Numbered from the stretch's first letter, positions 1 through 9,335 are shown. The stretch is DNA of 64,000 nt from an uncultured bacterium (GCA_903906425.1 CAIVKH010000001.1:1-64000); one strand, 5' to 3'. Notes: a model not told the origin generated them from the sequence alone. A program made the numbers and translations.

Positions 1-129
1 GACGCGAGCAAGGCCTGGCGGCCCACGCGCGGCGTCACGCAGGACATCATGGTGCCGCGCCTCGAAGGCGGCTACACGATCCTGCATTTCGTCAGCGGCC
101 TGCTGATGAGCACCGAAATCGGCGCGTGA
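1..129 (+). CDS. C-terminal fragment of a protein of unknown function (truncated by window start)
   Basis: Open frame from base 1 (DASKAWRPTRGVTQDIMVPRLEGGYTILHFVSGLLMSTEIGA*) ending in TGA at 127-129. Confidence 0.55.
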   Translation, partial: DASKAWRPTRGVTQDIMVPRLEGGYTILHFVSGLLMSTEIGA

Positions 130-137
130 TCCCATCA

Positions 138-211
138 GAGGACGGAGGACGGAGGGTAGAGGACGGAAGATTTCGGACTCAGGTTTCAGGTTTCCGGTTT
201 CAGGTTTTCCG
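138..211. repeat. Low-complexity simple-repeat tract (gaggacgga units followed by ggtttcag/ggtttccg units)
   Basis: Direct reading: gaggacggaggacggagggtagaggacggaaga then tttcggactcaggtttcaggtttccggtttcaggttttccg. Confidence 0.7.
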
Positions 212-224
212 CTCGCCTCCGCAC

Positions 225-271
225 TTGCAACCATTGGAAACTCCCGCCACGATCTGTTCCAATCATTGGAA
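225..271. repeat. Paired-palindrome array 1 (2 copies, 32-bp phase; first copy degenerate)
   Basis: ttgcaaccattggaa at 225-239 (2 mismatches) and ttccaatcattggaa at 257-271. Confidence 0.8.
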
Positions 272-422
272 GAAGGGCGAAAGACGCAGCGGTGATGGTG
301 GACCGTGTGACCGGACGGAACTTGATATTCCCGTGGAGAGGGCGGATAGCTGGAATCAGATAGCCAGCCAAACCGCGGATATCCTGAAAACAAGACAATC
401 ACTTGGTGGCTAAATCACATTC

Positions 423-902
423 ATGAATATTCTGATGATCATTTTGGCAGTTGCTGCGACAACCGGATACGCCTCATCGGAGGAAGTGACCAACAGTGCG
501 CTTGCAAGGTGGCGGGATAACGCGACGCGACTTCAAACGAAAATCGAAATTGCCCGTACATTTGCAACAAACGGAATGCCGGTCAAACAGGTGATTTCAA
601 TGCTAGGCACCAACTATACGATTCTACGACCGTTCTCGACTCTGATTCTCGACTGGACAAATGGCCTTACCCGCACGTCGCGACCGACTACATGCTCACT
701 CCTTTATCGGTTTGCCGATGGCGACGTGGAGATCAGTACTACCGCTGGAATTGGCGGGAATCCGACTACCGGATTTGTTCACGGTGTTGGAGGCGGACCT
801 ATAACGGAATACTCAAACGGCCAACCCGCCGCCGGCCAAGATTCGCCCGAAGCTCGCGAGGATGGGAACACGACGAATGGCGGGCGAAAGACGAAGCGGT
901 GA
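423..902 (+). CDS. Hypothetical secreted protein
   Basis: 159-aa ORF with signal-peptide-like N-terminus (MNILMIILAVAATTGYASSEE); no family recognised. Confidence 0.5.
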   Translation: MNILMIILAVAATTGYASSEEVTNSALARWRDNATRLQTKIEIARTFATNGMPVKQVISMLGTNYTILRPFSTLILDWTNGLTRTSRPTTCSLLYRFADGDVEISTTAGIGGNPTTGFVHGVGGGPITEYSNGQPAAGQDSPEAREDGNTTNGGRKTKR

Positions 903-904
903 AG

Positions 905-1256
905 AACCCCAACGGGGTTGATAGCCTCCAGCCCAGCGGTTGCGAGTCTTCGAGCTACCCTGGGAAAACGCGCAAATGAAATCATCATCCTATTTCATGG
1001 AACGACCCTGAAAGGGTCGAAGCCCGGGCTGCAACCCCGTCGGGGTTGTGTGATGTTTGTTTTCGTCCTCCCGGGGTAGGCCGCAGACGGCCAACCCCGG
1101 GCTGAAGGCTTTTCACGCCGTTGGCGTGAACCACCGGAACGGTCAAACGAGAAATCATCATCCGCCCCGGCAGGGGCGGCGGAGTCTCCCGCGCCCCTCC
1201 GGGGCGCAATCATCTTTTGTGCGCGCGCACAAATGGAGCGCCGGGCACTGCCCGGC
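905..1256. repeat. Cluster of REP-like perfect hairpins
   Basis: Inverted repeats AACCCCAACGGGGTT (905-919), CGACCCTGAAAGGGTCG (1003-1019), CAACCCCGTCGGGGTTG (1032-1048), TTCACGCCGTTGGCGTGAA (1112-1130), CCGCCCCGGCAGGGGCGG (1162-1179), GCGCCCCTCCGGGGCGC (1191-1207), TTGTGCGCGCGCACAA (1217-1232), GCCGGGCACTGCCCGGC (1240-1256). Confidence 0.8.
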
Positions 1257-1266
1257 TGTTTTCCAG

Positions 1267-1377
1267 CAGAAGCCGGTCGGTGACCGGCGCTCCCGGCAGG
1301 ATCAACAGAAGCCGGTCGGTGACCGGCGCTCCCGGCAGGATCAACAGAAGCCGGTCGGTGACCGGCGCTCCCGGCAG
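1267..1377. repeat. 39-bp tandem repeat, about 2.8 copies
   Basis: Unit cagaagccggtcggtgaccggcgctcccggcaggatcaa at 1267-1305 and 1306-1344, partial at 1345-1377. Confidence 0.95.
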
Positions 1378-1390
1378 ACCTGCCGGGCCG

Positions 1391-2545
1391 TCACGCCGGC
1401 TTCAGGGGGGTGTCGTCTGCCGGGATGACGCGGCCTTCGCGGAGGCCGATTTCCGTCATGGCGATGCCAAGTTCGGAGTGGTAGCGGCGGACGAGGCGGG
1501 TTTCGGGTTCGGTGAAGAGCGAGACGGCGACGCCTTTCGCGCCGGCGCGGGCGGTGCGGCCGACGCGGTGGAGATACGCCTTGCTCTGCGTGGGCGCGTC
1601 GAGGTTGAAGATGTGCGTGACGCCCGCGATGTCGAGGCCGCGCGCGGCGATGTCGGAGGCGATGAGCACCTGTACGCGGCCGGCGCGGAAGGCGTCCATC
1701 GCTTCCTTGCGGTCGTTCTTTTCGTAGGCGCCGTGGAGGTCGGCGACGGGCACTTTGTGATGCGCGAGTTTGGACGCGACGATTTCGGCGGTCTCGTTGC
1801 GATGGACGAAGACAATGGCGCGGTCGGGATTCATCGCGTGGATCAATTTGCGCAACAGTTCGGGTTTGTCGCGCTCTTCGCAGACGAGGAACAGGTGCTC
1901 GATGTTTTCGTTCACCGGCGCGGCCGAGGTCTGGAGCATGACGACGTCCGGCGCGAGCGCGGCGATTTCTTTGGCGCTCTCCGGCTGCTCGGTCGCGGAA
2001 ACGAAGACAAGCTGCCGTTCGCGCGGCGCGGCGAGGATGATCTTGCGGACGGACTCCAGGCTTTCGTCGCATAGCAGGCGGTCGGCTTCGTCAACGACGA
2101 TGCTTTTGAAGGTGTGCGGTTTCAGCCGGCCCATCGCGATGAGTTCGCGGATGCGGCCCGGCGAGCCGACGACGATCTGCGGTTTCTTCTTCAGCTTCTC
2201 GATCTGCCGGTCGAGCGACGTGCCGCCGATCAGCAGCAGCGTGCGGATCGGCATCGCCGCATTTTGCGCAAGGTCGCAGGACTGCCGCTGGATCTGGATG
2301 GCGAGTTCGTGCGTCGGCGCGACGATGACGATTTGCGTCGCCTCCTGCTTCGGGTCGATGCGGCAGAACAGCGGGAGCAGATAGGCGAGCGTCTTGCCGG
2401 TTCCCGTCTCGGAATTGATGTACGCGTTTTTGCCCGCCAGCAGCACCGGCAGCGCCGCGACCTGGCTCGGCATCGGTTCGGTGATTCCCTGTTTCGCCAG
2501 CGCCGCGATCAACGGCTGCGGCATTCCCAATTCGCTGAAAGTCAT
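1391..2545 (-). CDS. DEAD-box ATP-dependent RNA helicase
   Basis: Q motif, SETGTGKT Walker A, VDEAD, SAT and HRVGRTARAG motifs; start assigned to MTFSELGMPQPLI. Confidence 0.9.
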   Translation of the reverse strand: MTFSELGMPQPLIAALAKQGITEPMPSQVAALPVLLAGKNAYINSETGTGKTLAYLLPLFCRIDPKQEATQIVIVAPTHELAIQIQRQSCDLAQNAAMPIRTLLLIGGTSLDRQIEKLKKKPQIVVGSPGRIRELIAMGRLKPHTFKSIVVDEADRLLCDESLESVRKIILAAPRERQLVFVSATEQPESAKEIAALAPDVVMLQTSAAPVNENIEHLFLVCEERDKPELLRKLIHAMNPDRAIVFVHRNETAEIVASKLAHHKVPVADLHGAYEKNDRKEAMDAFRAGRVQVLIASDIAARGLDIAGVTHIFNLDAPTQSKAYLHRVGRTARAGAKGVAVSLFTEPETRLVRRYHSELGIAMTEIGLREGRVIPADDTPLKPA

Positions 2546-2643
2546 TCTTCGTCCTCGCAAGAGCGATGCCGCAGAGCGCGGTCATCGGCGCGACAAAGTA
2601 CCATTCATCGGCGGCGGCCGCGCAACGAATCTGCGACGAAAGT

Positions 2644-2690
2644 TTCCAATGATTGGAAAACACGGGTGCGCAAACTTCCAATCATTGGAA
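2644..2690. repeat. Paired-palindrome array 2 (2 copies, 32-bp phase)
   Basis: ttccaatgattggaa 2644-2658 and ttccaatcattggaa 2676-2690; divergent intergenic region. Confidence 0.98.
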
Positions 2691-2777
2691 AATTCCGGGC
2701 CGGACTTGTTTTCTGATTCGCGGAGGTGTTCAATCCGCGGCCAATAAACCACCGCAAAAGGTGAACAGGAGACGAAC

Positions 2778-4064
2778 ATGAACATATCGGCAAACCTCAC
2801 CCGTCGTGAATTCATCAGTACCACCGGCAAGGCCGCAACCACGCTGGCAGCAGCCTCGGTCTTCGCGCCAAACATTCTCAGCGCGAAGGCGCCGAATGAA
2901 ACGATCAACGTCGGCCAGATCGGACTCGGCACGCGCGGGGGCGATCTGCTCAACGGGCTCGTCAATGTTGACGGCATCAAGATGACGGCGATCTGCGACG
3001 TGTACGGCCCGCACCGGAAGAAGGGCGTCGAGCGCTGCAAGAATCCCGACGTGAAAACCTACGCGGACTATCGCGAGCTGCTCGCCGACAAGAACGTTGA
3101 CGCGGTTGTGATTTCCGCGCCGGACCACTGGCACTGCCAGATGGTTCTCGATGCGGTGAAGGCCGGCAAGGACATCTACTGCGAAAAAGGTTTTGCGCAC
3201 ACGATCGATGAGGCGAAGCTGATGCGTGCCGCGTTGAAGGGTTCGAAGACCGTTTTCCAACTCGGCCACCAGGCGCGGCAGAGCACGTGTTCGTTGCAGG
3301 CGAAGGAAGTCATCGCCAGCGGAATCCTCGGCCCGGTCACGCTCATCCGCACGGGCCGGTTCGGCAACAACGACATGGCGCACCCGATCTGGCGCTGGTA
3401 CGGCTACTATTCGCAGTGGGAGCACCCCGATCCCGCGCAGGTTATCAAGGATTTGAACTGGGACGCGTGGCTCGGCAGCGCGCCGAAGATTCCATTCAAC
3501 GAGCGGCATTTCTGGCACTGGCGCTGTTACTGGCGATACGGCACGGGCCAGGCCGGCGACCTGCTCTCGCACGAGCTCGATCTCGTCCAGTACCTCATGG
3601 GCCACGGCGTTCCCGACACGTGCTCATGCACGGGCGTCAACGCGCTGCTCAAGGACGACCGCGAAGTTCCCGACACATGGACGGCTAATTATCATTTCGA
3701 AAAACTCGGTCGGACCGTCACGTTCACCGGCTGCATGAATAGCGGCGTCGGCCAACCCATCGAAGTCTGCGGAAAGGATGCGTCGCTGAAATTCGACGGC
3801 ATCGCGCACGACGCGACGAGCTTCACGATCACGCCCGAGCGACACAACGACCGGACCGACCTGCCGAAGGGTTACGTGGTCGGCAAGACGCCGAAGCAGC
3901 CGAACCATCTTGAAGATTTCTTCAACTGCGTCCGCAGCCGCGGCACGCCCAAGTGCGGCGTGGACGAGGCGTTCATCGAGACGGCGACCTATCTGATGTC
4001 CATCGAGTCTTTCCGCCAGCAGCGGGTGGTTCGGTGGGACGCGGCGAAAGAAGCGATCGTGTAG
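2778..4064 (+). CDS. Gfo/Idh/MocA family oxidoreductase with Tat-type signal
   Basis: LTRREFISTTGKAATTLAAAS leader; VGQIGLGTRGGDLL Rossmann motif; CEKGFAHT. Confidence 0.9.
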   Translation: MNISANLTRREFISTTGKAATTLAAASVFAPNILSAKAPNETINVGQIGLGTRGGDLLNGLVNVDGIKMTAICDVYGPHRKKGVERCKNPDVKTYADYRELLADKNVDAVVISAPDHWHCQMVLDAVKAGKDIYCEKGFAHTIDEAKLMRAALKGSKTVFQLGHQARQSTCSLQAKEVIASGILGPVTLIRTGRFGNNDMAHPIWRWYGYYSQWEHPDPAQVIKDLNWDAWLGSAPKIPFNERHFWHWRCYWRYGTGQAGDLLSHELDLVQYLMGHGVPDTCSCTGVNALLKDDREVPDTWTANYHFEKLGRTVTFTGCMNSGVGQPIEVCGKDASLKFDGIAHDATSFTITPERHNDRTDLPKGYVVGKTPKQPNHLEDFFNCVRSRGTPKCGVDEAFIETATYLMSIESFRQQRVVRWDAAKEAIV

Positions 4065-4149
4065 CAGGCGCGAAGGCGCTCGTGTTGCCACCTCCATCTC
4101 CGCGATCCGCGCGCTGACAAAGGACGCGCGCCATGCTATGTGGGCGCGC

Positions 4150-5886
4150 ATGAAAACGACCTGTCGAAACCTGATTGTACTCGTTGTCCTGATCACTCTG
4201 CGGGGAGTTGCCGCACCCCACGCGGAATCCTCCGCGCCAGACAAGGTGCAGCGCCTCGCCGATGGATGCTGGTTTGCGGATTTCTCGCGCACGGCCTATG
4301 GCTGGCTTGAAATCCGCGCGCCGGAGAATTCCGTGGCGACAAGCGTCGTCGTTCGCGTCGGCGAGAAGCTGACAAAAGACGGCCGCGTTGATCGTGCGCC
4401 GGGCTGCAGCGTGAACTATCGCCAACTTTCGCTGACGCTGAAGCCCGGCTCATGGGCGCGACTGGAAATCCCAACGAAGAAGCAACACGGAGGGGCGAAT
4501 GTCGTGAAGATGCCGGCAACGATTGGCGAGGTGACACCGTTCCGCGCGGTCGAAATCGAGGGGCTGCCGTTCGAACTGAAAGCTGACGCGATCCGGCGCG
4601 AGGCGGTCTTCGGCGGTGCGCGTGCGACCGCGGAGTTCTCGTCATCAGATCCGGGGCTGGACGATGTCTGGAATCTATGCCGCTGGAGCATGGAGGCGAC
4701 GAGCGCGTTCGGAATTTACATTGATGGCGAGCGCGAGCGGCTCGCCTACGAGGCCGACGCGTTCATCAACCAGATGAGCCATTACGCCGTCGCGCCGGAA
4801 TACGGCTGTGCGCGAAACACGTTCAACCAGCTCGTGAAGTATTCGACCTGGCCGACTGAGTGGGCGTTCCACATGATCTTCATCGCTCACGCCGACTACG
4901 AATGGACCGGCAGCCCGGAACTCGCGGCAAAGAACTATGACGAGCTGAAGAAGAAACTGCTGCTCGATCGCGCGCGGCCTGATGGTCTGCTGAAATCCTA
5001 CGGCATCGTGGACTGGCCGAACGCCGAGCGCGACGGCTATGGCAACGGAGTGAAGGACCCGAAGCGCGGCCAGCAGGTCGGTCCCGAGGTGAACACGGTC
5101 GTCAACGCATTCCACATCGAAAGTTTGAAACGGCTCGCCGTGCTCGCCGAGGCCACCGGTCACGCCGACGATGCGAAAGATTTTCGCGCTCGCGCCGCTC
5201 GTGCGACGGAATCGTTCCAGCGCGCGTTCTTCGACGCGAAGACCGGGATCTATCGCGACGGCGAAGGGTGCGACCACGTTTCGCTCCACGCGAATTTGTT
5301 CCCGCTCGCGTTCGGCCTCGTACCCGCCGCGAATCGTCCGCGCGTCATCGAGTTCATCAAGTCGCGCGGCATGGCGTGCAGCGTTTATGGCGCGCAATAC
5401 CTGCTCGACGGGCTCTTCGAAAATGGCGAGGCGGAATACGCGATCGGCCTGCTGACGGCGACGAACGAACGAAGCTGGCGGCACATGATTGATCTCGGCT
5501 CGACCGTGACGCTCGAAGCGTGGGACCCGAAATTCAAACCGAACCTGACGTGGAATCACGCATGGGGCGCCGCGCCCGCCAACATCATCGCGCGTCGGCT
5601 CATCGGCATTCGTCCGGCATCGCCGGGCTTCAGCGAAATCGTCATCCAGCCGCGCGCAGGCAAACTCGCCCGGGCGAGCCTGACGATGCCGACGCCGCGC
5701 GGCGATGTTTCCGTCGCCATCGAGAATGGAAAATCGTTCAGCATGAAAATCGAAACGCCCGCAGGAACCAGGACGCGGGTGATTCTGCCGCGCACCGGCG
5801 ATGTCAGCGTTGACGGGAAATCCGCCGGCAGTCGAAGCGAAATTGAAAACCTCGCCGCCGGTTCGCATGCGATTGAAGTGAAGTGA
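4150..5886 (+). CDS. Alpha-L-rhamnosidase-like glycoside hydrolase (GH78-type six-hairpin)
   Basis: YIDGERERLAYEADAFINQ, WPTEWAFHMIFIAHADYEWTG, TVTLEAWDPKFKPNLTWNHAWGAAPANII motifs; signal peptide from MKTTCRNLIVLVVL. Confidence 0.85.
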   Translation: MKTTCRNLIVLVVLITLRGVAAPHAESSAPDKVQRLADGCWFADFSRTAYGWLEIRAPENSVATSVVVRVGEKLTKDGRVDRAPGCSVNYRQLSLTLKPGSWARLEIPTKKQHGGANVVKMPATIGEVTPFRAVEIEGLPFELKADAIRREAVFGGARATAEFSSSDPGLDDVWNLCRWSMEATSAFGIYIDGERERLAYEADAFINQMSHYAVAPEYGCARNTFNQLVKYSTWPTEWAFHMIFIAHADYEWTGSPELAAKNYDELKKKLLLDRARPDGLLKSYGIVDWPNAERDGYGNGVKDPKRGQQVGPEVNTVVNAFHIESLKRLAVLAEATGHADDAKDFRARAARATESFQRAFFDAKTGIYRDGEGCDHVSLHANLFPLAFGLVPAANRPRVIEFIKSRGMACSVYGAQYLLDGLFENGEAEYAIGLLTATNERSWRHMIDLGSTVTLEAWDPKFKPNLTWNHAWGAAPANIIARRLIGIRPASPGFSEIVIQPRAGKLARASLTMPTPRGDVSVAIENGKSFSMKIETPAGTRTRVILPRTGDVSVDGKSAGSRSEIENLAAGSHAIEVK

Positions 5887-5890
5887 CGCC

Positions 5891-6526
5891 TTACGGCAGT
5901 TCTTCGATCAGGATTTTGCGGTACTGGACTTTCGTGTACGCGCCGCCGTGGATTTGCAGGCCCAATTTTCCGCGCGTCGGAATATTCTGCTCGGTTTCGG
6001 CGTAGTCCGCGGTCTTTCCGCCGTTGAGCCATTCCTCGATGTGGCCTCCTTGTGCGCGAATCTGGTATTCATTCCAATCGCCGGCCGTCACCAGCTTCTT
6101 CTGAAGCCTCTTCGACGGCATTTGAAGAACCTTCTTTCGCCGCATTTCATCATAGAGGCCGCCGTAGTAGTCCTCGCCAATGTCGGCCTGATAGCCGATC
6201 ATTTCGAAGCTGTTTGTGATGCGCTGCGACCAGAATTGCACTCCGCCGTTGACGAAACCATTCGTGCCCTCGAGTTTGAACTGAAGGCGCAGATGAAAAT
6301 TATGAAACTCCTGCGTCGTCACCAGAAAATCATTGCGCGGCTGTAGGCGATTAATCCACCCGGCCACGATCGCGCCGTTCTCGACCCGCCAGAGGTTCGT
6401 ATTGCCCTCCCAGCCCGCGAGCGTCTCGCCATCGAACAATTTCTTCTCGGCCGCGAAACTTTCCAATGGTTGGAAAAATGCCGCCGCCAGAATTCCAATG
6501 ATTGGAAGCACCGTTCTCATTTTCAT
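5891..6526 (-). CDS. Secreted DUF1080 (3-keto-disaccharide hydrolase family) protein; signal peptide encoded by array 3
   Basis: MKMRTVLPIIGILAAAFFQPLESFAAEKKLFDGETLAGWEGNTNLW...VNGGVQFWSQRI; start at cat 6524-6526. Confidence 0.85.
   Translation of the reverse strand: MKMRTVLPIIGILAAAFFQPLESFAAEKKLFDGETLAGWEGNTNLWRVENGAIVAGWINRLQPRNDFLVTTQEFHNFHLRLQFKLEGTNGFVNGGVQFWSQRITNSFEMIGYQADIGEDYYGGLYDEMRRKKVLQMPSKRLQKKLVTAGDWNEYQIRAQGGHIEEWLNGGKTADYAETEQNIPTRGKLGLQIHGGAYTKVQYRKILIEELP
6461..6507. repeat. Paired-palindrome array 3 (2 copies, 32-bp phase), inside signal-peptide coding sequence
   Basis: ttccaatggttggaa 6461-6475 (1 mismatch) and ttccaatgattggaa 6493-6507. Confidence 0.97.
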
Positions 6527-6543
6527 ATTTCTCCTTTTGTCGC

Positions 6544-7707
6544 TCACTTGATTTCCACGCGCCCGGTCTCTTCCGTCGCGACGACCGCGCCGAGATCCTT
6601 GTCGCCTTCCGAGACGATCCAGACGTGGCCGGGAAACGTGGCCAACAATTCCGAAAGCCTGGGCCGGATGTCTGCATAATGCTTTCGCTTCCCGTCGAAA
6701 TCCAGCCAGTACACGGAAACGACCTTGTCGCGCCGGTTGATGAAATTGATGCCGCTGGCCTTGCCGCTTTCGCGCGGCGATGCCGGCGGAATTTTGTCGG
6801 CCGGCAGCCACGCCAGCGCCTCGCCCTGCTTGTCGAGCCGCGGCGCTTCCTTCGGCCATTGAAAGGGCGCGAACTTTGCGACGTCGAGCCCGGCAAGATG
6901 CGCGCGCTCCGATTCGGGCCGTTTCGCGGGCCGCTGGTAGCGCCATGGCCGTTCGCCATAAACTTCCGTCAGCAACTTCGCGAGGTCGGGATCGTACGGT
7001 TTCAATTTGTCGCGCGTGTCAATCGGCCCGTGGTCGTTGTCGTTCGCGCGGTTCGTGTCGAACCACGACTGCGTGCCCTCGGCCCAATATTCCATGCGGT
7101 TCTGCATCGCATAGGTTCCCTTCCAAAGCCCGTTGGTCTTCGCGTGCTGGTAGGCCGCCTTGAGCCGCCCGTCGAACGTCGGGTCTACGGTGCACATGCC
7201 CATCTCGTGAATCGCGTGGGCGAACTCGTGGATCAAAATATTCTCCTGCCAGTACGGGTCGCCCGGCAGGCACAGCAGATTTTCCTCCGCGCAACTCACG
7301 GCCGGCCGCGCCACCGTCGCGCCGAGGCCGCGCGCGCGGCGGTTCCAGTATTTTGCCGGCGTCAGGTCGCTGTGCTCCGGAATATCCGTCGTCATCTCCG
7401 TCGAAGCCATCACGACGAGGCGTACGTTGTTCTTCGCCATCGCGCGCAGAATTTCCGGCCGGTAATTTCCGATCTCCTGTCGGATCAGATAGGCGGCCTC
7501 CAGCACCGCGAAATCCGAAACCTTCGCCGACGCGACCACCGGGAAGCTCTCGACGAGCACGCACTTCGTGTAATTCGTCGCCAGCTTGAACACCGCGATA
7601 ATTTCCGGGGATGGCCGCGCGATCCGCTCCTGCGCGGAAGTTTCCAATGATTGGAAAACCATCGCGGCGCAACTTCCAATGATTGGAAAAAATCGCTTCA
7701 TGCTCAT
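6544..7707 (-). CDS. Secreted putative zinc metallopeptidase-like protein (HEFAH motif)
   Basis: MSMKRFFPIIGSCAAMVFQSLETSAQ leader; ILIHEFAHAIHEMG (HExxH). ATGA overlap with upstream gene. Confidence 0.7.
   Translation of the reverse strand: MSMKRFFPIIGSCAAMVFQSLETSAQERIARPSPEIIAVFKLATNYTKCVLVESFPVVASAKVSDFAVLEAAYLIRQEIGNYRPEILRAMAKNNVRLVVMASTEMTTDIPEHSDLTPAKYWNRRARGLGATVARPAVSCAEENLLCLPGDPYWQENILIHEFAHAIHEMGMCTVDPTFDGRLKAAYQHAKTNGLWKGTYAMQNRMEYWAEGTQSWFDTNRANDNDHGPIDTRDKLKPYDPDLAKLLTEVYGERPWRYQRPAKRPESERAHLAGLDVAKFAPFQWPKEAPRLDKQGEALAWLPADKIPPASPRESGKASGINFINRRDKVVSVYWLDFDGKRKHYADIRPRLSELLATFPGHVWIVSEGDKDLGAVVATEETGRVEIK
7642..7688. repeat. Paired-palindrome array 4 (2 copies, 32-bp phase), inside signal-peptide coding sequence
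   Basis: ttccaatgattggaa 7642-7656 and 7674-7688. Confidence 0.98.
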
Positions 7708-8165
7708 TCCTCGCGCACAAGTTTCACCGAGCGCAAATCCCAGACGCTGCCGTGGGCGGCGCGCGTCGCCTTCACGCTCAACTCCGTCGCAGCCGGCCTG
7801 CGCAGCAGCACCGGGCCAAGATCAAATTCCTTGAATGTCGTCCAGTTGCCGGTGGATTCCGTGAGGCCGTTGGCGCGCTGCGTGCCGACATTCACCTCGA
7901 TTTCGGAGCCGTCGCCATCGCGGGGGCAGGCATAGGTCAGCAGCACGCGATACGATCCTTTTGCCGGCACATCGAAATTCCAGCGCGCGACGACGTTCGT
8001 GGTTTTCCAGTCGCGGATGCACTTGTAACCATTGGTGTCATCGTAGCGCCCCCCGCCTTCGATCTTCGCGTCCTTTGTTTCCAGCAGGATTATCCGCGAA
8101 TCATCGGCGGCCATGAGCGCAAACACCGACACCAGCCACGCAGCCATAATTGCAACTAATTTCAT
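7704..8165 (-). CDS. Secreted carbohydrate-binding-like (beta-sandwich) protein
   Basis: Signal peptide MKLVAIMAAWLVSVFALMAADD; VARWNFDVPAKGSYRVLLTYACPRDGDGSEIEV pattern. Confidence 0.6.
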   Translation of the reverse strand: MKLVAIMAAWLVSVFALMAADDSRIILLETKDAKIEGGGRYDDTNGYKCIRDWKTTNVVARWNFDVPAKGSYRVLLTYACPRDGDGSEIEVNVGTQRANGLTESTGNWTTFKEFDLGPVLLRRPAATELSVKATRAAHGSVWDLRSVKLVREE

Positions 8166-8171
8166 ATCGCG

Positions 8172-9335
8172 TCATTCACCCAGCAAAGCGACGACTTCGT
8201 CCGCTTCGCCTGCATTCCTTATCTGTTCCGGCCACAGATTGCGAACGTCGGAAATATTTCCGAACTTCATCGCAATGCGCGCGCCCCGTGAGAGACGCTC
8301 GGGCTTTACGCCGGCCGCCAGCGCCAGTCGCATCGCGCCGATGAGCCGGTCGTCCCAGCCGAGCTTGCGCTGCGGATCGCGGATGACGCGGGCGATGGAA
8401 TCGCGCAGGAAAGGATTTGTCATGCGAATGAGCAAATCGTCGGCATAGCTCGTCCAGCCCGCTTCGGAAAAAAGCGGATCGGCATCCGCGTGCTTCTTTC
8501 GCAAACCCGCTCCGCATTCTTCGAGGAATGCACCTCGCGCAATCCCCTGCAACTTCTTGTAGCTTCGCACCTGGTCCATCGTGGCCAGGTTGCGTTCGTG
8601 CGCGAGATAGCCCAGCAGCGCATGCACGGCGTTGTGGCCATAAAGTTTCGCGTCTTCGAACGGGCCGAGATTTTCTTTTTCCTCGAAAACGGAAATTCCG
8701 CGCTGGAAATCCGGCAAATGAATCTTGGAAATTTGGATGCGGTTGAAAGCCTCTACGAGCACGGCGCGGCCGTAATCGGTCGTCATCGGCACGAGGCCGA
8801 GTCGCTTGATCGCTTCCGAACCGGTGACGCCGCCCGACATTTTTCCGATGACCGTGTTGAGAATCTGGAATGACGTCGGGAGCTTTTCTCCGAGATGATT
8901 TGCGAGATGTTCGGCGGCGCGCGTGTCGTTTTCCGCCGTATAAATGACCGCTTGTTTCTTCGCATCGCGGCGGACGAATCCATCCGCGAGACAGGACACG
9001 GCGGAAGCCGCATCGCCGCGGTCATAAAATGCGACGGACGGAAGCGCGGTCGCGATTTCGTCAGCACAGGCAATCGCAGCGATCAGTTCGTCGCGGTCGC
9101 GCGGCTCGCGCGGATTCAGGATTTCGATGCCGGAGATTTCCGCCGACTCGATCCTGTCCGCGTGCGCGATGTTGACCGAGATTATCCCGCCGCCGCTGCG
9201 AACCGCCTCGACAAGCGCAGGATCAATTTCGGCGACAACATACCGGGCGAAGTTCTGCGAACGAAACGCCTCGAACAGAAAAAGCCCGCTTTGAATCGGG
9301 CCGAGACCAAATCCGATAAATGTGCGTGTTTTCAT
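8172..9335 (-). CDS. Mannitol dehydrogenase / mannitol-1-phosphate 5-dehydrogenase-like oxidoreductase
   Basis: MKTRTFIGFGLGPIQSGLFLFEAF N-terminus; NTVIGKMSG; LPDFQRGISVFEEKENLGPFEDAKLYGHNAVHALLGYLAH. Confidence 0.65.
   Translation of the reverse strand: MKTRTFIGFGLGPIQSGLFLFEAFRSQNFARYVVAEIDPALVEAVRSGGGIISVNIAHADRIESAEISGIEILNPREPRDRDELIAAIACADEIATALPSVAFYDRGDAASAVSCLADGFVRRDAKKQAVIYTAENDTRAAEHLANHLGEKLPTSFQILNTVIGKMSGGVTGSEAIKRLGLVPMTTDYGRAVLVEAFNRIQISKIHLPDFQRGISVFEEKENLGPFEDAKLYGHNAVHALLGYLAHERNLATMDQVRSYKKLQGIARGAFLEECGAGLRKKHADADPLFSEAGWTSYADDLLIRMTNPFLRDSIARVIRDPQRKLGWDDRLIGAMRLALAAGVKPERLSRGARIAMKFGNISDVRNLWPEQIRNAGEADEVVALLGE

Noticed and set aside
1057-2074. ORFs encoding QQKPVGDRRSRQD / RSRSVTGAPGRIN repeats
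   Set aside because: Produced by the 39-bp (13-codon) tandem repeat and antisense helicase sequence; not plausible proteins.
2644-2690. Simple Rho-independent terminator explanation for the palindromes
   Set aside because: Each stem is only 6-7 bp and A/T-rich, there is no consistent T-run, and copies occur in divergent promoter regions and inside signal-peptide coding sequence; a classical terminator (29480-29508) is present separately just before array 10.
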